64,000 bases of DNA from Timema cristinae (taxonomy: Eukaryota; Arthropoda; Insecta; Phasmatodea; Timematidae): assembly GCA_039000515.1 (NCBI GenBank), contig JBCFYV010000001.1, positions 17,461,928-17,525,927 of the forward strand. Reading direction: 5' to 3'. The notes below the pieces were generated by a model. The model searched no databases. It worked only from the letters and a program-made list of their open reading frames with translations, and was not told the origin of the DNA. Of this stretch, positions 58,542 to 64,000 are shown piece after piece; within the stretch, counting starts at the first letter, position 1, and the number at the start of each line of letters is the position of its first letter. Made by a program: the position numbers and the translations under genes.

Positions 58542-58627
58542 TAGAAGACCTGAAGTATTAAACAGAAAAACCTTGGTGGCATACGTTATTGCTACACATT
58601 TTTATGAAGATTGTTTTATATATTCTT

Positions 58628-58878
58628 ATAATATTAGCACCGCGTCTTACTACCCATTCGGGTTATACGCTTTAAGTACTAATTACGCTAATGGTTTAGG
58701 AATTGGGAAAGTCAAATTAGAGGAAGTGAACCCGCATTTGTGTGGAGGGAGAGTGGAAAACCATTTAGGATAAACCACCCCCAGTTCACCCGACCGAGAT
58801 TCAAACCTCGATATCCCCGTCCTCAGCAGTCGGTCTCAACACGACAAGCGCGTTAGCCAACTACGCCACCGAGGCAGG
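58628..58878 (-). mobile_element. SINE type B, full length, young
   Basis: Complete, with a perfect 12-bp duplication TTATATATTCTT at 58616-58627 and 58879-58890. The reverse-strand head ends at GCCTCGGTGGCGTAGTTGGC. The open frame running into it is incidental. Confidence 0.94.
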
Positions 58879-59384
58879 TTATATATTCTTGTGCATTACT
58901 TAGAAGATTTTGTTTACACTTTCAGATGATTTTTTTTGTAATTTTTAAGTCATTGTTTTATTAGTTTTATTTACAAAATATTGAACATTTTTTGATAACG
59001 ATTAATTAATAAAAGGTACAGATACTGGTTATTAGGGTTTAAACTTTTCACCAAACTAGATAATATCGATTACTCTCAAGAACAACTTGAAAAAGTATAA
59101 ACATCATGTAACAATTATTAAAATTGAACTCATGAAAGGGGAAATTATACTTATATTATTTTATCCACTAGACAATAGAATTTCTTTTTTAATAATCATA
59201 CAATGAGTGTAGGATTTGAACACAATTGTTGGTCTACATAAAAAAACTACGTAGTAGTTATTATATTCAGATAAAAACCAGTCTAATAATAATATTTTCC
59301 AACCTCGATTAGAGTCTAAACCACAAATTGTAAATATCAACCTGTATACTTTGTTTCGTTGCATAGCAAACTATGGATATAGAT

Positions 59385-60010
59385 TAGTTTTTTTTACCTT
59401 CTCTTAACCTCTTTGGTAAAGAAAGTATTGTGATCATCAAATAAATCTAATTAGAGATTTTGATGGTTTTCACGTTTCATGACCCCCTTCACCTAAAGTA
59501 GTGTTTGTTTTGTTTGTTCTTGGCAATACCATCTGTCAATGGGACTAAGTAGAGAAACCATTTTACTGCCAAGTATTAAACATGGTATCAAGGGTTTTAC
59601 AAAGGTTCACCAAACAGATTTTTTTGGAATAATCTATCCAGCCCAAAAATTAAGGGCTAGCCTAGAACCAAAAGAGAACAAATTGATTTTCTCAAAATCG
59701 GCTCTAACAATTTTGATTAAAACTTGTGTTCAGACAATGTTTGAGTTTACAAAAAAAAAAAAAATGGATCCTATCATTTTTTTATGAAAATGACCGAGGG
59801 AAATATCTAATGACCACTTCGCATCCTATTATAAATCCAATTTTGATCATATCTCTGCAACTATTTTAGGTATGGAGTAAATAATCATTCCATAGTCGTA
59901 TAACTCTTAAAAATAAACAACTTCTATTTAAAATAATATTTTATAAAATATATATTTTCCGAGCTTTAGGCAAATATTGTTTTGTTAACAACATTGCTTA
60001 CGTGGATATT
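59385..60010 (+). repeat. Dispersed repeat 'R1', copy 3
   Basis: GAAAGTATTGTGATCATCAA, CACGTTTCATGACCCCCTTC, AGAAACCATTTTACTGCC and TTTGATCATATCTCTGCAAC in the standard order. Confidence 0.7.
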
Positions 60011-60639
60011 TTGAAGATATTTGTCGAAGCGGGTTGCATCTTATCTTGAAGCACCTAAGGAGTCTAAGCACTATCACATTTAAACACCATTGTACGAAAT
60101 AGAAATAGAAATAGAGGGAATACAATTAGCAGTTCATCCTGTGACGCGTCTTGTTTATCTACCAATAACAGATCCCCTCTTTCTCTGATGAGTTTACACA
60201 GTCATTTTATTTGCTCTTTGAAAACATTGACTTTCTTTTTAAAATTACCTTTTTTTGTTTCCTATACTGGATAGATAGATCATGGATTGTTTTAATCTAC
60301 ATCATGGCATGAAAACTCCTATAGGCATTTTGCTTGACTAAACCATTTAGTCATAGATGTAGATGATTTATTAAAATACGTTTACAAAAATACTATTTCA
60401 ATATAATTTTTTTTTTACACTTGTCAGATTATTTTTAGAATTATTTAAGAATTTTTTTTTTGTTTCATCATTATATCATTAAAAATAAATGATCAGAACG
60501 TTAATTACTTAGAATTTGAAATATTATCTTGACCTGCCATGACGTCACAGGAAAATGTGAGTTGAAAATGCATAGAACAAAATAATTTGTTTCAGTAAAA
60601 GTGTCAATTATTTCATGTTATTCGTTGAAATGTGATGTT

Positions 60640-60905
60640 TTATACGTTCTCGTATCAAAAGAAAGTATTGTAATCGCGAACATTTTCGACCTAGATATTA
60701 TGATGAATATTTACGTTTTGTGTGTATACCAACCTAAAATGGAGCATTTTACAATATTTCTGCCCGTTTGTCTGTCGTTGACCATATATCTTAAACGGGT
60801 TGATGGGATGTTGTTCAAACTTGTTATCGAGATGCATTTATTAAATTTTTTTAAATACAATTTTGACCTTATCTCTATGATTTTATTGTAATATTTACCG
60901 GATTA
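60640..60905 (+). repeat. Dispersed repeat 'R1', copy 4, diverged
   Basis: GAAAGTATTGTAATCGCGAA, CCTAAAATGGAGCATTTTAC, CCGTTTGTCTGTCGTTGAC, ATTTTGACCTTATCTCTATG. The 96-codon open frame here is probably incidental to the repeat. Confidence 0.55.
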
Positions 60906-61180
60906 AATTGATTTTTCAAATTCCAAATTATTCAAAAATTGCTTTAATGATTTGTTTTAAAATGGGTATCAATGAAGTGTTTGACCTCCGAAATAGCATT
61001 GCATACTTTGTCAAAGTGTCCTCGAATTTTAAGGTATCCACGGATGTCAAACTAGACCAAAGGGTCGAACTAGCCTAGCTAGACTATCAAAGTAGCCTCA
61101 AGTAACAAGTTAGCTTCTAGTGCCAAAATAGCTACATTTTTAAGTTTGATATTTATTAATAAGAATGGGTATTAGAATAC

Positions 61181-61610
61181 ACAGTAGGGCCCCCAAATGC
61201 GCGAGTAATACTTCCGAAGATATACCGTGGTTACGTGAAACCACGGACAATACTAAACTATTTTATGACGTAGTATTCATGTAACAGACATAAATATAGT
61301 AAGGTGTAATTGATAAACTTATTGACAGTAAGAAATTACTAGCATTAAATAAAGTAATAACGTGTACTGTATACTACAGTGTACTTACTATTTTATTCTA
61401 TATTCTTCTTGACGATCACTGATGATGATAGTGATGATAATGATAATTACAGTGATATGATAGCACTACGCTCGCGATAAGGAGATTATGTAGGGTGATG
61501 TTGTAGGCATTATGATTTTAAAACTATTTCTTTCTTTAATTAAAATAATATAAAATTGGCCAGTGGTAAACCGTGTATAATGAATCATTGGAGACGGTGG
61601 TCCTAATATA
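61181..61610. mobile_element. Possible second pogo/Tigger-like remnant
   Basis: CAGTAGGGCCCCCAAATGCG, followed by CCGTGGTTACGTGAAACCACGG, has the 'CCGCGGTTTC' style of vertebrate and invertebrate Tigger ends. The right boundary near GACGGTGGTCC is uncertain. No coding frame. Confidence 0.4.
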
Positions 61611-62099
61611 ATTTCTAAAAATAGTGGAGTTTTTACTAAGGTGCAGTTTTATTTCCTTACATATTTCAACAGGACTCTGCTCACTAAATGTTGCAATGCA
61701 CAGGTTGGTTGAAAAAGGTCGATTTGGCTTTAGAGGGGTGTACGACCAGGGAGGGCTGAGGAAGGGGGTTCACCCAAGGGCTTAGCTTACTGGAGGCAAA
61801 ACTTGGATTTCTTTCCTTCAATGTCTTTCTTTAATTCATGTCTTTTTCATGTACCTCACCTTTTTTTTATTTAAATTTTCAAGAAGACCTGTTCCTTAAC
61901 CGTGTTATATTTTAGTTCTCATGTGAAGGAAAAACAAACAAAATATAAAGCTGTGAAGGAAAAAAGTTCTACATAAAATGTTACCTTTTATTTTTGTATT
62001 CTTCTTTTCATTTTTTGAGGGGCTGATTTTATAAATCAATATATTATATATGCAACATTTAATGTGTTAAATAGTTGCGTTAGTCATCCTAATGTGATA

Positions 62100-62478
62100 G
62101 TGTTAGAGTACGCGAGGATAAACCATTTTTATCGTATTTTTTTTTTTTTTTCAAAATTAATCAATCATTTATCAATTAGAAAAATAAGAGTTTAGTTTTC
62201 TTCACATGGGGAAATCAACAGTTGTTTAATATCTGTCATGAGCATAGCGGCATTAGATGATAATTTTTTTTTAAATGAAGAGATCAAGTTTATCATTAAA
62301 TTCCAGGACACTCTTTATAGATATTCAACAACCGTTGATATCATCATGTGAATACAATACTCATATCTCAAATAAAGAAATATTTTATTTATTCTTCAAG
62401 AATAAAAAAAGTATTTTAAATTATAAAATCTATAAAACCACTGCCCTTTTTCTCACGTACCTTACATTCCTACCCTAA
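62100..62478. mobile_element. TTAA fold-back MITE, subfamily 2, worn ends
   Basis: The core is clear: GAAATCAACAGTTGTTTAATATC and inverted GATATTCAACAACCGTTGATATC, plus CACTGCCC near the right end. Terminal TTAA sites have decayed, so the limits are approximate. Confidence 0.65.
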
Positions 62479-62652
62479 ACTAATGATATAGAAATAAAGT
62501 AGGTAGAAAAGAGATGAAATGTACCCTCATTTGTGTAGCAGGAGAGTGTCTAAACTATTTAGAAATGGTTACACTGGTACACTAAACCAGCCAGAATTCA
62601 AACCCGTACATTTGTAATATTGACAAGACGAGAGTGGCGCCTTTAATTGCAT
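62478..62652 (-). repeat. Worn type-C SINE
   Basis: GAAATGTACCCTCATTTGTG body and reverse-strand B box GGGTTTGAATTC. The tail is unrecognisable. It abuts the MITE 62100-62478. Confidence 0.5.
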
Positions 62653-62969
62653 TCATGCCTCTGTGAGTAGAGTATAGATTTAAGAATCCGTGAGTATTTT
62701 TGTTATCTCACAGGGAAAATGTCAGAAATTTAAAACTCTTGAGATCTTTTTTTTTCGCCTTGCCAATGATTCTCAGACGACGGATCTGTAGCATCCAATA
62801 ATCCCGCCTACTCTTCTTTTATTCCGCTTGGTGGGAAAAGTTACAAACCGCTCATTATGCATCTCTATAAATATGGAAATGTGTGTCTGGATCTTATGTC
62901 GACATACGGGATTACGTGATGCTGGGGGTCTTGCCTGAACTGTTGCGTTTCTTGACGTGACATCGTGAC

Positions 62970-63165
62970 GAGCTGAATCAGACTGCTGGAAGTGTACAGT
63001 CACAGGACTGATACTATTTCATAAGCTGATAGAGCTGAATCAAGTTACTGGAAGTGTACAGTCACAGGACTGCCACTATTTTCATGAGCTGAATCAAGCT
63101 ACTGGAAGTGTACAGTCACAGGACTGACACTATTTCATAAGCAGAGTCAAACTTCTGGAAATGGT
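62970..63165. repeat. About 55-60 bp tandem repeat, three and a half copies
   Basis: GAGCTGAATCA...CTGGAAGTGTACAGTCACAG, then GACTG.CACTATTTCAT, begins near 62970, 63031 and 63084; a degraded part copy follows at 63145. One unit has a short insertion (AGCTGATAGAGCTG). Confidence 0.88.
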
Positions 63166-63404
63166 CAGTTGTAATATTTGTTATACACTTATTTTAAATA
63201 AACAGGTGGCATTAGAAAGGAATAAATAAAAATTATTTGAAAAAGCTGTTTAATAAATTACCATATTAAAATTAAGTAATCACAGTAAGTGGCTAGTACT
63301 ATTTAATAATTTTACATATTAAACCAATATATGTAATTATTTCAATTTAATAATGAGTTAAATTTGTTTTATATATGAGGGTTCATAGTATAGATGTTAC
63401 GTTT

Positions 63405-63605
63405 GTATGCTATGATTTGCCCATGATTTGGAGATCTTGGTTCGAATCTCTTGTGGGTGTACTGTGAGTAGTTTTCTCATCATACCTTTACTTCGATTCG
63501 TGTACATTTTCTCTAAATTCAAACTTCCTCATCCTTACCACGTAAATGTATTGAAACTAGGATTGGGCCGAATGGTTAATAAGATTCACTGTAAAAGGAA
63601 TGGTA
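63405..63605 (+). repeat. Worn type-C SINE
   Basis: GGAGATCTTGGTTCGAATCT contains the B box; GTACATTTTCTCTAAATTCA and GGGCCGAATGGTTAATAAG follow the family order. Confidence 0.6.
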
Positions 63606-63659
63606 CGATGTACCACACATATTCTCTTTTATCTTAATAAAGAAATATAATTTTATTAG

Positions 63660-63960
63660 AATCTAGTATGATTTATGACTATTAATATATAATGTTGCAT
63701 GAATACTCCACCAAAAAGCATACATTAAATAACACACATTTTTATAGAAACAGTGAAAAAAAAGGAACATCTCTGTTCACTAAAGATCATAGCAATCAAT
63801 TTCTATTTTCAAAGAAATTCATAAGATTATATATATATTCGCTTATAGATAAAAAAATTATTGATTTGTACAAATTTACTACCAATAAAATACTTTTAAT
63901 TTTGAGTAGTACTACATTTTTCAAATAAAATTTATTTCGAATCTCAAATAGAGGCAGAGC
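63660..63960 (+). repeat. Dispersed repeat 'R1', end fragment
   Basis: GAAACAGTGAAAAAAAAGGA, then CATCTCTGTTCACTAAAGAT, parallels CAATGAGAAAAGCAGAGCAT, CTCTGTCCACCAAAGAGCAT at 20047-20090. Confidence 0.5.
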
Positions 63961-64000
63961 TATGAAAAAAAAAATTTAGCTTATGTAAGGTACCTTTAAA

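Overview
This window looks like AT-rich invertebrate nuclear DNA made almost entirely of non-coding sequence and transposable-element debris. I see no bacterial-style gene arrangement, no rRNA and no convincing host gene. A protostome, probably an arthropod, is the best guess. The evidence is a Helitron of the type common in insects, a decayed mariner-type transposase, LINE C-termini of a style common in arthropods, and a few TTAGG-type units. The species cannot be read from the sequence.

The only long coding structure is a DNA transposon at 29765-32921. It has 31-bp terminal inverted repeats with one mismatch, inner repeats of the terminal motif, and a three-exon transposase gene resembling the DUF7869 group of 'uncharacterized' proteins. 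One in-frame TAA interrupts its reading frame. The transposon sits inside an older fold-back element flanked by TTAA.

The rest is dominated by four repeat systems. (1) tRNA-derived SINEs on both strands form three head types: A, about 290 bp with a Glu/Asp-like head, and B and C, about 230-250 bp with a Leu/Ser-like head. All end in the same 3' module (a palindrome ACCCGAACGGGT, then GTAAGACGCGGTGCTAATAAT). Several have clean 10-15 bp target duplications and look young. (2) A TTAA-flanked, self-complementary MITE family has at least nine copies. (3) Terminally repeated DNA elements of hAT-like, pogo/Tigger-like and short TA-flanked types are present, plus one Helitron. (4) There are 3' ends of at least two LINE families and a rearranged repeat family carrying long inverted arms.

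Nested insertions give a relative history: transposon into TTAA MITE (29.7-33.3 kb), TTAA MITE into SINE (26.6-27.2 kb), SINE into TTAA MITE (52.9-53.4 kb), SINE into SINE (44.8-45.3 kb), another retroposon into SINE (22.8-23.4 kb), SINE into a Tigger-like element (42.7-43.3 kb), and a palindromic MITE into a LINE (14.4-14.9 kb).

Region by region: 0-4 kb holds a hAT-like element and AT microsatellite; 4-18.5 kb is SINE-rich with mariner and LINE relics; 18.5-21 kb has a long inverted repeat; 21-29 kb has TTAA MITEs, tandem repeats and the Helitron; 29.6-33.3 kb has the transposon; 34-37.4 kb has young SINEs; 37.8-40.9 kb has GC-richer unclassified blocks and a minisatellite; 41-49 kb has SINEs and MITEs; 49-64 kb has dispersed repeats, LINE tails and a tandem repeat. 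Between these are AT-rich stretches in which I see nothing specific.
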